In this document: in pieces, positions 54,661-63,973 of the stretch
Layout: every line of letters starts with the position of its first letter
Numbering within the stretch: the first letter of the stretch is position 1
Origin: Arthrobacter frigidicola
Lineage (GTDB): Bacteria; Actinomycetota; Actinomycetes; Actinomycetales; Micrococcaceae
Direction of reading: 5' to 3'
Assembly: GCA_003602285.1 (NCBI GenBank)
Contig: QZVU01000008.1
Coordinates: 114,349 to 178,348 of the forward strand
Length of the DNA: 64,000 nucleotides
Notes under the pieces: generated by a model
Databases searched by the model: none
What the model was told of the DNA's origin: nothing
Seen by the model: only the letters and a program-made list of their open reading frames with translations
Translations under genes and position numbers: made by a program

Positions 54661-54804
54661 ATACTCCCACGAACTCTCAAGCTGCGGCTTCTGGCCGGTG
54701 GCGGCGAGGAAGGAGCCTTCTACTCCTACGCCTATCCCGAGCCGGAGGGCTACCGGGACGCACCCATCGGCATCGAGGGGGCGTTCTACAGCGACGAACT
54801 CTGA
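54640..54804 (+). pseudogene. DUF5996-like C-terminal fragment
   Basis: SHELSSCGFWPV, shifted by one base to EEGAFYSYAYPEPEGYRDAP and EGAFYSDEL, resembles the end of DUF5996 proteins. It follows the IS3 relic directly. Confidence 0.5.
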
Positions 54805-55080
54805 CCCGCCGTCGCCAACACGGACGAAGCAGCTCCGCCCGCCGTGCCGATTCTGCGGGCCCGTACCACGGCCACCCCCGACACCGCGGCCTTGGGCATG
54901 TTCGCGTGAGAGCCATCAGGCCTTTGTGGGCGCTACTTCTGCATATGGTCTTCCTGGTGCCCGCAGTTCTGGTTCAGGCGACGGGGAAGCGTTAGGTCTA
55001 CGCGGCAGACCGCGTGCGGGGATCCTTTCCCGGAGGTCGTGCGCCGCTGTTTCTCCTAGGCCGCGCGTGGCTCCGGCAGC
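54805..55080. other. intergenic, no gene seen
   Basis: No supported coding frame. Confidence 0.35.
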
Positions 55081-55380
55081 TCAGGCCCCCGCGTCCACAC
55101 CGTCGACGAGCACGGCCCGGTAGGTCGCACCCCGGAAGCGGTCCTGTACCACTTCCTGGTACTGCTCGCCGAAATACCAGTCCCTTGCCGCCGCCGCGTC
55201 TGGGAATTGCAGCACGACGACGCCTTCGATCGGCGGGCCCTCGAGCACTTCATGCGTGCCGTAGTCAACGAGGGCATGCACATCGTGGCCGGCGAACGTG
55301 CTGTCGGCGCGTTCCGAGTAGCGGTCGAGGGCCTGCTGATCGTTGGTGGTGTCTCGCTGGAACAAGATGTATGCAGTCAT
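55081..55380 (-). CDS. DUF1330-family protein
   Basis: The 99-residue product reads YILFQRDTTNDQQALDRYSE and VVVLQFPDAAAARDWYFGEQYQEV, the DUF1330 (dimeric alpha-beta barrel) pattern. Its ATG overlaps the stop of the truncated gene before it. The function is unknown. Confidence 0.88.
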   Translation of the reverse strand: MTAYILFQRDTTNDQQALDRYSERADSTFAGHDVHALVDYGTHEVLEGPPIEGVVVLQFPDAAAARDWYFGEQYQEVVQDRFRGATYRAVLVDGVDAGA

Positions 55381-55508
55381 GCCTTCAGTCCTCCGTCGTG
55401 TGATCCATCAGCCGTACTGGTCGCAAGCGGCATGAAGACATCGCGCAGCTCGAAAGCATCGGCCCCTCCAAAACGGGCGAGCCCAACGGCCTTCGCCTGA
55501 CCAGTCAT
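55377..55508 (-). pseudogene. truncated duplicate of the quinone-oxidoreductase N-terminus
   Basis: The 43-residue frame [24 protein letters not shown] is almost identical to the start of 55857-56864 ([24 protein letters not shown]). The upstream leader (ribosome site, MRNTDM) and the GCCAATATC/AAGGAAAGTGACA stretch are duplicated too. The copy breaks off after about 24 matching residues. Confidence 0.8.
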
Positions 55509-55856
55509 ATCGGTATTCCTCATCGTGGTTCTGGGTGCGCGGCCCGCCGGGACGGTGGTTCTCCCCAGTGTTTCGCGTACAGTCCGCATACTCCAGTGGC
55601 GGCAACGCCAATATCCGCAAGGAAAGTGACACGCCCGCCGCGGTGCCCGGGCATGCTCCTTCCGCAGATGCCCGGGCAACGCAATCCCCCTGTACCAGAG
55701 ACAGGGCCGGGCGTTTCCGCCGCCGACCCCGGACACCAGCGCCAGCCGGAACCGTCGGGATCCCGGCGGAGGTGTTCCATCCCGAGTCGGGGCTCCCCTA
55801 TGAGGTGTCGGCCTGCGGGGGCACCGCCGGAGCGGTGCCCCCGCACGGGTTTTCGG

Positions 55857-56864
55857 CTACGAGATGCGAGCGGGAAGCGCGACGGTGTCGCCTGCAACGT
55901 CGATCGCGACCTTGCCGTAGAGTGCATATGACCGCCTGTTCTCCAGGAGCTCATGAGCTTCGCCCATCCGGGCGAGCGGAAGAACCGCGCCAACGACCGG
56001 CTTCACGAGGCCGCGCTCGACCAGGGCGGTGAGCGCGTCGAGCTTGCCGCGGTTCTGCCGGGTGAAGACGAAATGATAGGCGGCGTTCTTGCCCCACGCC
56101 TCGATGAGGTTCTGCGGCTGGGCGATGTCGACGATGCTCACGACGCGACCAAAGTCGGCGAGTATCAGCGGGCCTCTCGTGAGCGCGTCGCCGCCGATCG
56201 TATCGAAGACGACGTCGACCCCCTGGCCTCCCGTCAGCTCGGAAACCGCGTCCACGTAGTCCGTCGAGGTGTAGTCGATGACCTCATCCGCTCCGAGGGA
56301 GCGCACGAACTCATGGTCGCCTGCTTTGGCGGTGGTGATCACCCGTGCGCCCATCGCCTTGGCGACCTGGATCGCGATGGTGCCGACACCGCCGGTGCCG
56401 CCGTGAATGAGGATCGTCTCCCCCACGGTGAGCTGGGCCCGCGTCACGAGGGCCTCCCACACCGTGCCGCCGACGAGTGTCAGGCTTGCCGCCTCCAGGT
56501 GGGTCAGGTTCTTCGGCTTCCGCCCGACGAGGTCGACGTCGGCGACATGCTGCTCGGCGTAGGAGCCGGGGCCGCCGAAGATCTGGGGCGTGTAGTACAC
56601 CTCGTCGCCGACGCCGAACTCGCTCACGTTGGAGCCGACTTCCTCGATCACCCCCGAGATGTCGTGACCGGTGATCGCCGGCAGAGGGACGTAATCTGCG
56701 TAGTCCCCGCGCCGGACCTGGTAATCGAGGGGATTAAGGGCGGTCGCATGGACGCGCACCCGCACCTGGCGGGGCCCGACCGTCGGGACGGCGACGTCGC
56801 GCAGCTCGAAAACATCGGCACCTCCGAAACGGGCGAGCACAACGGCCTTCATCTGATCAGTCAT
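55857..56864 (-). CDS. NADPH:quinone oxidoreductase-like zinc-free MDR enzyme
   Basis: The 335-residue product has the MDR fold: [35 protein letters not shown], the NADPH-binding [20 protein letters not shown] and [10 protein letters not shown]. No catalytic zinc ligands are seen, so it is a quinone-reductase type that reduces quinones or enones with NADPH. The ATG follows GAGGAAT. Its 5' part is duplicated at 55377-55508. Confidence 0.9.
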   Translation of the reverse strand: MTDQMKAVVLARFGGADVFELRDVAVPTVGPRQVRVRVHATALNPLDYQVRRGDYADYVPLPAITGHDISGVIEEVGSNVSEFGVGDEVYYTPQIFGGPGSYAEQHVADVDLVGRKPKNLTHLEAASLTLVGGTVWEALVTRAQLTVGETILIHGGTGGVGTIAIQVAKAMGARVITTAKAGDHEFVRSLGADEVIDYTSTDYVDAVSELTGGQGVDVVFDTIGGDALTRGPLILADFGRVVSIVDIAQPQNLIEAWGKNAAYHFVFTRQNRGKLDALTALVERGLVKPVVGAVLPLARMGEAHELLENRRSYALYGKVAIDVAGDTVALPARIS

Positions 56865-57086
56865 ATCGGTATTCCTCATCGTGGTTCCGGGTTTGCGACC
56901 CGCCGGGACGGGCGGTTCGCTCTCCTCAACCGCGCGCCCGGCCAATACATTCCGGCAGCGGCGGACCCAGCAGCCGCAAGGGTAATGGATGCCAATATCC
57001 ACAAGGAAAGTGACAAACCTGCAGCGGCGCATCGACATACTAGGAGGCCTTTCGGGTAAGTATGGTTCGATCAGTACCCTAAAGAC

Positions 57087-58088
57087 ATGAAGACTATGAA
57101 AGCCGTCGGCTTCGACGCCGGACTGCCCATTTCCTCGACCGACAGCCTCCGGGATCTCGAGTTGCCCGTGCCGGAAGCGACCGGTTTCGACCTGCTCGTA
57201 GAGGTCCGTGCCGTGTCGGTGAATCCCGTGGACACGAAGGTCCGGAAAGGGTCGCCGTCCCTTGAGACTCCCCGGGTGATTGGTTACGACGCTGTAGGAA
57301 CCGTCGTCGCCGTCGGGCCTGACGTCACCAGGTTCGCTATCGGCGACGAGGTCTACTACGCAGGATCCATCGGCAGATCCGGAACCAACGCCCAATACCA
57401 CCTGGTGCGGGAAAACATCGTCGGACACAAACCCCAGTCACTCAGCGACGCTGCTGCAGCGGCGCTGCCGCTGACTGCGATCACCGCGTGGGAAGCGCTG
57501 TTCGATAAGCTGAAAATCGCCCCGTCGGACTCGGGGACTCTCCTTGTGATCGGCGCCGCGGGGGGCGTCGGGTCGCTGATCATCCAACTGGCCAAAGCCC
57601 TCACAGAGCTGAAGGTCATCGCCGTGACCTCGAGACCTGAGTCTTCGGAATGGGTTCAACTTATGGGGGCCGACGAGGTAGTCCCGCGCGACTTCACCAA
57701 CGACGTCAAGCGCCTGGCACCCAACGGAGTGGACTACGTCTTCACCTCCTTCACTCCAGCGAACCTGGAGGCCATCGCTGATGTGCTCAAACCTCGCGGG
57801 CAGGTCGTATCCATCGATGAGTCCGGCGGCAGCATCGACGCACTTAAGAGCAAGAGCATCACCTGGCACTGGGAGCTGATGTTCACGCGTCCTCTGTTCG
57901 AACCTCACGACTACTACCAGCATCAGCTACTCAACGAGTTCTCCGGCCTGGTCGACGCCGGACGCATCCGTTCAACGCTGACAACCCACATCGAACCCAT
58001 CAATGCAGAAGGCCTTCGGCGCGCCCATGAGCTCCTCGAGAGCTCTACCGTCACCGGGAAGGTAGTCCTATCCAACTGGCCCTCCTGA
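57087..58088 (+). CDS. zinc-type alcohol dehydrogenase-like (MDR) protein
   Basis: The 333-residue product has [42 protein letters not shown], the dinucleotide site [16 protein letters not shown] and [11 protein letters not shown]. This is the zinc-type alcohol dehydrogenase-like subgroup, which lacks zinc ligands and reduces enones or quinones. It is divergent from the other MDR gene. Confidence 0.9.
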   Translation: MKTMKAVGFDAGLPISSTDSLRDLELPVPEATGFDLLVEVRAVSVNPVDTKVRKGSPSLETPRVIGYDAVGTVVAVGPDVTRFAIGDEVYYAGSIGRSGTNAQYHLVRENIVGHKPQSLSDAAAAALPLTAITAWEALFDKLKIAPSDSGTLLVIGAAGGVGSLIIQLAKALTELKVIAVTSRPESSEWVQLMGADEVVPRDFTNDVKRLAPNGVDYVFTSFTPANLEAIADVLKPRGQVVSIDESGGSIDALKSKSITWHWELMFTRPLFEPHDYYQHQLLNEFSGLVDAGRIRSTLTTHIEPINAEGLRRAHELLESSTVTGKVVLSNWPS

Positions 58089-58271
58089 CGAACCCGGAAC
58101 GCTAAACGGTCAGCCCCCGAGGACAACAACCATCTAGGTCTAAACAAAACCTGTTCAGACGTCACAGAAAACCGAAGCTTTCTGACACACCGGACGACCT
58201 TGGCCTACGGTCAGGTCCCTGCCGACGCTAGGAGGTGACGGTGCTCCGGCACGGGGATGACCGTGTGGGCC
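58089..58271. other. intergenic, no gene seen
   Basis: Gap between convergent genes. No clear hairpin seen. Confidence 0.35.
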
Positions 58272-59600
58272 TCAGCCTCCCCGGAGGGCTGCGACGGGTT
58301 CAATGCGTGTTGCCTTGCGGGCGGGGAAACTTCCGGCGGCGAGTCCTACGACTGCGCCAAGGAGAGCCCCGCCGATGGCGACAAGCGGATGGGTGACGGG
58401 CGTCCACTGCTGCGACAACGAGATGGCGATCACGGCGAACACCCCAGTGGTGGCGCCGAGGAGCCCGCCGAGCAGACCGAGGATCACCGACTCCGTGACG
58501 AACTGCGTTGCGATCTGGCGGCGGGTGGCCCCGAGGGCGCGTCGCAACCCGATCTCCCCAGTGCGCTCCATCACCGAGAGCATGGTCACGTTCGCGATCC
58601 CCACGCCGCCTGCGAGGAGCACGACGACGGACAGGATGACGAAGATGAGGTTCACATCCGATTGCACCGATTCGGCGAGATTGGAGCGTCCCTGCGGAGC
58701 CGCGATGGTGACGCTGTCGGGGGCATCGGGCGCGAGTGCGAGGGCGGTCTGCGCTGCGAGCTGCGGACCGGCGCCGATGACGATCCGCGCCTGCACGTCC
58801 CCGGGAGTGGTCAGGTTGAAGTCGTTCCGTGCCGCTCCTGTCGAGATGACGACGCTGTCGAGGAGTTCCGAGCGTTGCTGCATATCACCGAAGACCCCCA
58901 CGACGGCGTAGGGGATGCCGTTGATGAAGATCGAGGGTTGTGAGTCCACACGGGTGATGCCAAGGTTCCCGGCGAGTCGCTCACCGAGGACGGCGACCCG
59001 GTCCTGGCGTTGGTCGTGCCCCTCGTCAAAGAGGCGGCCGTAGCGGACGGTGCCTTCCAGTGCGTCGATGAGCCCGGCGGAGGCAGCGAAGATCCGTGGC
59101 GGAGCGCTGGTGGGGGCCGAGGGATCGTTCACGGGAACCGCCGCCACCGTGCCGTCCTGCAGGGGCACCTCATTGATTAGTGCGGCTTGTTCGATGCCGG
59201 CAAGGCGCTCCATACGTTGCACTGCGTCCCAGGGCAGCGTGCCGGTGGACACGCTGTTGCCCTCGGCGTTCCGGATCTGGGCGGGCGAGGCGACGATCTG
59301 GGTCGCGGCAAAGGCGTTGAACTGCTTGCTGAGCTGCCCTGCCGTAGTCTGGGCGAAGCCGATCGTCGCCACGAGGGCTCCGATGCCGAGTATGGTCCCC
59401 GCGAGGGTCATCAACAGCCGACCGGGGCGGGTCCCGAGGTCGGACGTGGCTTCGATGAGCAGATCGGTAAAGCTGAAGCGGTCCGTGGCGGGCACCGTGT
59501 GGAGCAGGTCCGGGCTCTTGGAGCCGAGCTGATCCGGAGCGACGTCTGGTGCGTCGCCGGTCCCGGCGGGCGGAACGTCGGAGGCGAGGTGGTTGGTCAT
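58272..59600 (-). CDS. MacB-type ABC transporter permease (FtsX-like)
   Basis: The 442-residue product has one N-terminal helix (GRLLMTLAGTILGIGALVATIG), a large extracytoplasmic domain, and three C-terminal helices around ERTGEIGLRRALGATRRQIATQF, the FtsX/MacB element. It overlaps the ATPase gene by four bases (ATGA). It probably exports a peptide, lipid or drug with the adaptor upstream. Confidence 0.93.
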   Translation of the reverse strand: MTNHLASDVPPAGTGDAPDVAPDQLGSKSPDLLHTVPATDRFSFTDLLIEATSDLGTRPGRLLMTLAGTILGIGALVATIGFAQTTAGQLSKQFNAFAATQIVASPAQIRNAEGNSVSTGTLPWDAVQRMERLAGIEQAALINEVPLQDGTVAAVPVNDPSAPTSAPPRIFAASAGLIDALEGTVRYGRLFDEGHDQRQDRVAVLGERLAGNLGITRVDSQPSIFINGIPYAVVGVFGDMQQRSELLDSVVISTGAARNDFNLTTPGDVQARIVIGAGPQLAAQTALALAPDAPDSVTIAAPQGRSNLAESVQSDVNLIFVILSVVVLLAGGVGIANVTMLSVMERTGEIGLRRALGATRRQIATQFVTESVILGLLGGLLGATTGVFAVIAISLSQQWTPVTHPLVAIGGALLGAVVGLAAGSFPARKATRIEPVAALRGG

Positions 59601-60274
59601 CCGTAGGTCCTTGCCCGCCCGTCGGTAATACCGACTCTGTGGGACGCCCGGCGCGCCACCGCCTGGTCGTGCGTGATGATGATGAGCGCCAGTCCGTCCG
59701 TGACGAGTTCCTCGAAGAGTTCCATGACATCGGCGGACGTCGCCGCGTCGAGGTTACCGGTGGGCTCGTCCGCGAGGAGCAGGCTGGGCCTGGTAACGAC
59801 GGCGCGTGCAACCGCTACGCGTTGGCGTTCCCCACCGGACAAGGTCCCGGGCAGGAACCCGATCCGGTGGCCGAGACCTACCCGTTCGAGGGCCTGACGT
59901 GCTCGGTCCTCACGTTCGCCGCGAACGGTCCCGCTGTACAGCATCGGCATCATGACGTTTTCCAACACCGAGCGCCGTGGCATGAGGTGGAACGCCTGGA
60001 ACACGAACCCGATGCGTTGCGCCCGTACCGCGGCCCGTGTGTCCTCGTCTAGGGCGCCCGTCAGGTGACCGGCAAGCCGGTACTCCCCCACGCTAGGCCG
60101 GTCGAGCAGGCCCAGGATGTTCAACATGGTGGACTTGCCGGACCCGCTGGGGCCAACGATAGATACGTAGTCGCCGTCGTGCACCGTCAGGCTGATTCCC
60201 TTCAGCGCCTGTACCTCGGGCGGGCCGGGAAAGGAGCGGGTGACGTCGCGTAGCTCGACGAGTGGAGTGCTCAT
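59597..60274 (-). CDS. ABC transporter ATP-binding protein, MacB/LolD type
   Basis: The 225-residue ATPase has Walker A GPSGSGKST, Q-loop VFQAFHLMP, signature LSGGERQRV and Walker B LLLADEPTGNLD. It overlaps both neighbours by four bases and belongs to one operon with them. Confidence 0.96.
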   Translation of the reverse strand: MSTPLVELRDVTRSFPGPPEVQALKGISLTVHDGDYVSIVGPSGSGKSTMLNILGLLDRPSVGEYRLAGHLTGALDEDTRAAVRAQRIGFVFQAFHLMPRRSVLENVMMPMLYSGTVRGEREDRARQALERVGLGHRIGFLPGTLSGGERQRVAVARAVVTRPSLLLADEPTGNLDAATSADVMELFEELVTDGLALIIITHDQAVARRASHRVGITDGRARTYG

Positions 60275-61875
60275 CGACCCACCACGACGAGGTCGCCCTG
60301 CTCAAGTTTCCCGTCGACAGGGGTGATTTCCACTGCACCCGGCGTTGCCAGCCCGCTGCGGACCACGACGAGTCGCGTCCTCGTGCCATCCCCGTCCCGC
60401 GGGTCTCCTTCGGTGACCTCGACACGCGTCTCACCGCCGGGACCGGCGCTCAGCGCAGCGTACGGTACAGAAAGAACCTCGCCGTCGGTCGCGCCGACCG
60501 CGATCGAGACCCGGACGTTCGAGCCCTGGAGTTCCTGGATCTGTTCCGGGGTGAGCGGCTCTGGCAGCAGTTCGATCGTCCAGCGTTGCGCATCTGCCTC
60601 GCCCGGGTCAACTGCCGTGATAGTGGCCTCGTGGGTGGTACCGTCCGGCAGATCGAAGGAGGCCTTGTTGTCGACCTTCAACAGCCGGGCATCGGCCTCG
60701 GCGGCGGATCCCGACAGGCCGAGGGTAGCGCCCGACACTGTCATCGCCGGACCTTCCAGGATGGTCCCGCGCTGTGCTGTGACGGCATCCACACGGCGAG
60801 GCAGCTCGGTCAGGTACAGCACCTCGCCCGCAGGCAGTGCAGGGAGAACGGCCAGCTCGGCGCGGGCCAGCTCCTCCTGGGCCTGGGCAAGTTGCGTGGT
60901 CGCCGCGTCCACCGCGGCACGCTGCGGCGCGTCAGTGCGATCGGACCCGACCTGCTGCCGGCGCAGTTCGGCCAGCTTCAGCGCATCGGCAGTGGCACCA
61001 ACCTGGACAGGATCCTGTGGATCGGCACTCTGGGCAGCAGCGAGTTCGCGCCGTGCACTGGCCACTGCGTTGTCGGCTTCGAGGATTTCGACGGCCGTCG
61101 GCCCGGCCGGTGTCGTCGCAAGGTCGCTCTGCGCCGCGAGGAGGCCCTGCTCTGCGGAGCGGACGGACTCTTGGGCGGTCCGTAGCGATTCGTTACTGTC
61201 TTCCTCCGACGCCGGTGCGGCGTACCCCGCTTTTGTGTAAAGGGCCGCAACGGCGTTGGCCGCTTCGACGCCGAAGAGCGGATCGGCGGGATCACCGGCA
61301 TCCAGGCCGATCGACCTGACCGCAGTCTTAAACTGCACAACGTCAGGGCCGGACACCCCAACCTGCAGGGTGCGGTAGGCGGGGAGCTCCCCGGGAAGGA
61401 CGATCACCGGTCGCCCGGTCACCTCCAGAGCGATCGACAGTGCCTTCAGCTCGGCGCCCACTTCCGGTACCTGACCCGTGACAACCGCCGCACCCGAGAC
61501 AGACGACGTGTCGATGCGAACCTCCACCGGGTCGGCGTAGGCCACCTCACCCCGGATGGTCACGTCATTGCTGAGGCGCCCGAACTCGACGGGAACGGTC
61601 ACGAGGCCGGCAGCCGGTGGTTTGGCCGTGGCCGCGGCATCGGCAGGAGAGACGAGGAAGCGTCCGAGGAGGAGGCCGGCGACCAGGCTAAGGACGGCGG
61701 AGGCTGCCACAATCCACAGCGTTCGGTTGCGACGGAACACGGCAGCCACTCCCGCCGCCGCAGGTGCCCGGGAGGTGGCACCTTCCTGCCCCGTGTCCGC
61801 GTTCTCGAGGATCAGGTCCAGACTCTCGGTCTGCGTCCGGCCGTCAGCAGAAGGACCCTTTCGGAACGGCGCCAC
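60271..61875 (-). CDS. membrane-anchored efflux adaptor with peptidoglycan-binding-like segment
   Basis: The 534-residue product has one membrane helix (WIVAASAVLSLVAGLLLGRFL), then a beta-rich adaptor region (GRLSNDVTIRGEVAYADPVEV). A peptidoglycan-binding-like stretch follows (VQFKTAVRSIGLDAGDPADP, near residues 175-215), then a long alpha-helical hairpin (ESLRTAQESVRSAEQGLLAAQ) and a C-terminal beta domain. This is the adaptor of a MacA-like exporter. Its GTG start abuts the stop of the lipoprotein gene. Confidence 0.85.
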   Translation of the reverse strand: MAPFRKGPSADGRTQTESLDLILENADTGQEGATSRAPAAAGVAAVFRRNRTLWIVAASAVLSLVAGLLLGRFLVSPADAAATAKPPAAGLVTVPVEFGRLSNDVTIRGEVAYADPVEVRIDTSSVSGAAVVTGQVPEVGAELKALSIALEVTGRPVIVLPGELPAYRTLQVGVSGPDVVQFKTAVRSIGLDAGDPADPLFGVEAANAVAALYTKAGYAAPASEEDSNESLRTAQESVRSAEQGLLAAQSDLATTPAGPTAVEILEADNAVASARRELAAAQSADPQDPVQVGATADALKLAELRRQQVGSDRTDAPQRAAVDAATTQLAQAQEELARAELAVLPALPAGEVLYLTELPRRVDAVTAQRGTILEGPAMTVSGATLGLSGSAAEADARLLKVDNKASFDLPDGTTHEATITAVDPGEADAQRWTIELLPEPLTPEQIQELQGSNVRVSIAVGATDGEVLSVPYAALSAGPGGETRVEVTEGDPRDGDGTRTRLVVVRSGLATPGAVEITPVDGKLEQGDLVVVGR

Positions 61876-62859
61876 TTAGCTTCCCTGCTCGAGGTCCGCG
61901 CGGAGGGCTTCGAGTTCGGTCTTGTGATCATCGACGAACTGCTGTTCCTGCTCGAACTGCACGTCCTGCTGCTTCTGCCGATAGTCGGTCTTCTTCCGGC
62001 AATCAAGATCGACCAGGGCCAGCTCAATCTCCTTCTCAGCGAGGGCATCCATCCCCGCCTCATCCGGTCCTGTCTCATCGGCATTCTCGTGCAACGCGTT
62101 CATTTCCTCGTTGATGCTGACTTGCGCATCAACCTGGGTCGAGAATCCGGGCTGGCCCGCGTCCGCCATGCACGACGACCAGGCCGCGTCGATTTCGGAG
62201 AGCTCCGCGGAGTTCGCGGTGTTCTCGTAGAACGCATTCACCGCATCCATGAGGGGTTTGTGCTCATCGGAGGTGGTGGGGTCAATTGCGCCTCGTTCGT
62301 GCTCGGCCCAGCCATAGCAGCCTGCCGTGGTCCAGTCCCACTCCATGGGCTCACCGTCGCCGGGCATGTCTTCTTCGTCCAAGATAGGGCCATTCAGCGC
62401 CTCATTGAAGGCCTGCTGCTCCGACGTGGACAAGCTTGTCACATAGTCGGCGTTCGGGTCCTCGTACCCGGTTTCGTCGCCGGGCGCCGAGTCGTCCCGG
62501 CCAGGAAAGTTGATCATTCCGTACCCGTACTGCGACACCCACTCACGGGAATCCGGATTCCATTCATCGCCGCCGACCGGCATCGACATCGATGCGGACG
62601 GCAGGTTCGGTGCGTATTCGAAACCTTCCTCCGCCATGCACTGAGCTACGAGTTCTTCCCGTTGACGCTCGTCCTCGGCGAATTTCCTTTCCTGCTCCTC
62701 CGGACTCAAATTCCCACCATAGGCGGAGGAGAAGAATTCGGAGAGGGGGGACTCCTCTCCGGCGGCGGGAGTCGACGCCGGGGACGCGCAGCCCGCGAGC
62801 AGCGCCGAAGCACACATCGTTATGGTCAGGGTAGTAATCACACGGGGAGACAGTCGCAC
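61876..62859 (-). CDS. lipoprotein of the exporter operon
   Basis: The 327-residue product has a lipoprotein signal (ASALLAGC). A helical, acidic domain follows with conserved-looking cysteines (QCMAEEGFEY, TTAGCYGWAE, SSCMADAGQPG, VDLDCRKKT). It is the first gene of the operon and could be a substrate-receiving or sensing part of the exporter. The family is seen next to MacAB-like genes in actinobacteria, but its role is unknown to me. Confidence 0.85.
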   Translation of the reverse strand: MRLSPRVITTLTITMCASALLAGCASPASTPAAGEESPLSEFFSSAYGGNLSPEEQERKFAEDERQREELVAQCMAEEGFEYAPNLPSASMSMPVGGDEWNPDSREWVSQYGYGMINFPGRDDSAPGDETGYEDPNADYVTSLSTSEQQAFNEALNGPILDEEDMPGDGEPMEWDWTTAGCYGWAEHERGAIDPTTSDEHKPLMDAVNAFYENTANSAELSEIDAAWSSCMADAGQPGFSTQVDAQVSINEEMNALHENADETGPDEAGMDALAEKEIELALVDLDCRKKTDYRQKQQDVQFEQEQQFVDDHKTELEALRADLEQGS

Positions 62860-63235
62860 GGTTCCTCATCTTCGATCGGGCACTAGTGAAGATGCTAATC
62901 TCCGGCACCTGCCCACCGAGTCATACCCAGGAAGGACATTGCCGCCGGCCGAGTCATACCCAGCAAGGACATTGCCGCCCGAAAGATAAGGATTGAGGTC
63001 TATGTCTTCTGCGGCACACCCGACGGGACGCTACTCGAGGTTCGAGGCCGCGCAAGGGCTAACCGGGAGCAGGCAACCCTTTTCGTCCATCGACTGGCTC
63101 TGCATGATCACAGCGCCTTCGGTCACCAGAACTCTCCCCCCGCCCTCGAGGTCTCGCGCACTTCGAAGATCTTGACGTTGAGCAGTCGAACCTTGGTCAT
63201 TTCCCCGCGCTGCGCCGCCCGCGATGCCGATCGCA
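62860..63235. other. intergenic with a tandem repeat
   Basis: No gene is seen. It holds the two-copy repeat at 62916-62979. Confidence 0.4.
62916..62979. repeat. tandem direct repeat, 31-bp unit, period 33
   Basis: CCGAGTCATACCCAG(G/C)AA then GGACATTGCCGCC occurs at 62916-62946 and 62949-62979 with one mismatch. It lies upstream of the lipoprotein gene and could be a regulatory or duplicated promoter element. Confidence 0.85.
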
Positions 63236-63490
63236 TCAGAATAGGACCTGGCGGATCTCGACGTCGTATTCGGGGAGGGGTACAAACTGAAGCCCACGAG
63301 CATCCCAGGAGCTGCGCGATCGGCAGATACCGCTGGCCCCACGGGCCTTCGAATGGGCAGCGGTCGCCCGGTACCCGGCTCCGGGCCGGGTGTTGCGCCG
63401 CACCTCCCGCGACACCGTGGATACCCCGATCACCGCGGCGATCCGCCGCAAGGAGCGGCCTTGGGCGCGACGCACCGCGATCTCCTCCCG
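63236..63490 (-). pseudogene. IS30-family transposase N-terminal fragment
   Basis: The frame reads RRAQGRSLRRIAAVIGVSTV then SREVRRNTRPGAGYRA, the IS30 helix-turn-helix. It lacks two residues of the usual SPSTVSRE turn and has no catalytic domain. Confidence 0.65.
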
Positions 63491-63664
63491 CTGTGGGTGG
63501 TCTACAAGACTATTTCGGGCACAGCCACGATCACGGATGTCTCCTTGTACTGGGGCAAAATGATCATGCTGCCTCAGTCGGAACGCGACCTACTATGGCT
63601 AGCAGTGTCGAGAATGCGGGATCCCTTTTTCCGTCACTTCAAATCCACTCCGGATGACGCTTGA
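63491..63664 (+). pseudogene. fragment of the LPQxxRDLL hypothetical protein
   Basis: The frame reads LYWGKMIMLPQSERDLLWLA and ends FFRHFKSTPDDA. It resembles the middle of 40922-41263. The N-terminal part is replaced by the IS30 relic, so it may be truncated. Confidence 0.4.
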
Positions 63665-63973
63665 GCTCGTGTACCAACCGCACGCCACACTTGTCGTCAA
63701 ACGCTGCTCAAACCAACAGTCTTCCTCCAAGTTTTTTATTTGAGCGGGCCTGGAGCGGGTCGGAATTGCAGGTACAGGACGCACTATGGCCCATGACGGA
63801 CGACCGGATTGAGGAGCTCGTCATACGTGAGGAACTAATGATGCTCACCGACATGTGAGCGGTCACAAACACGTAAACTTCGCCTGATCTTGGGTTTGGC
63901 GAACTGGCAATGAGACGATGCAGACGCCAAGAGAGGAAGACCCCTCTCTCACATCAAAAGAAGGAAATAGCAC
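63665..63973. other. intergenic, no supported gene
   Basis: A short frame (MTDDRIEELVIREELMMLTD) is open but isolated. Confidence 0.3.
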
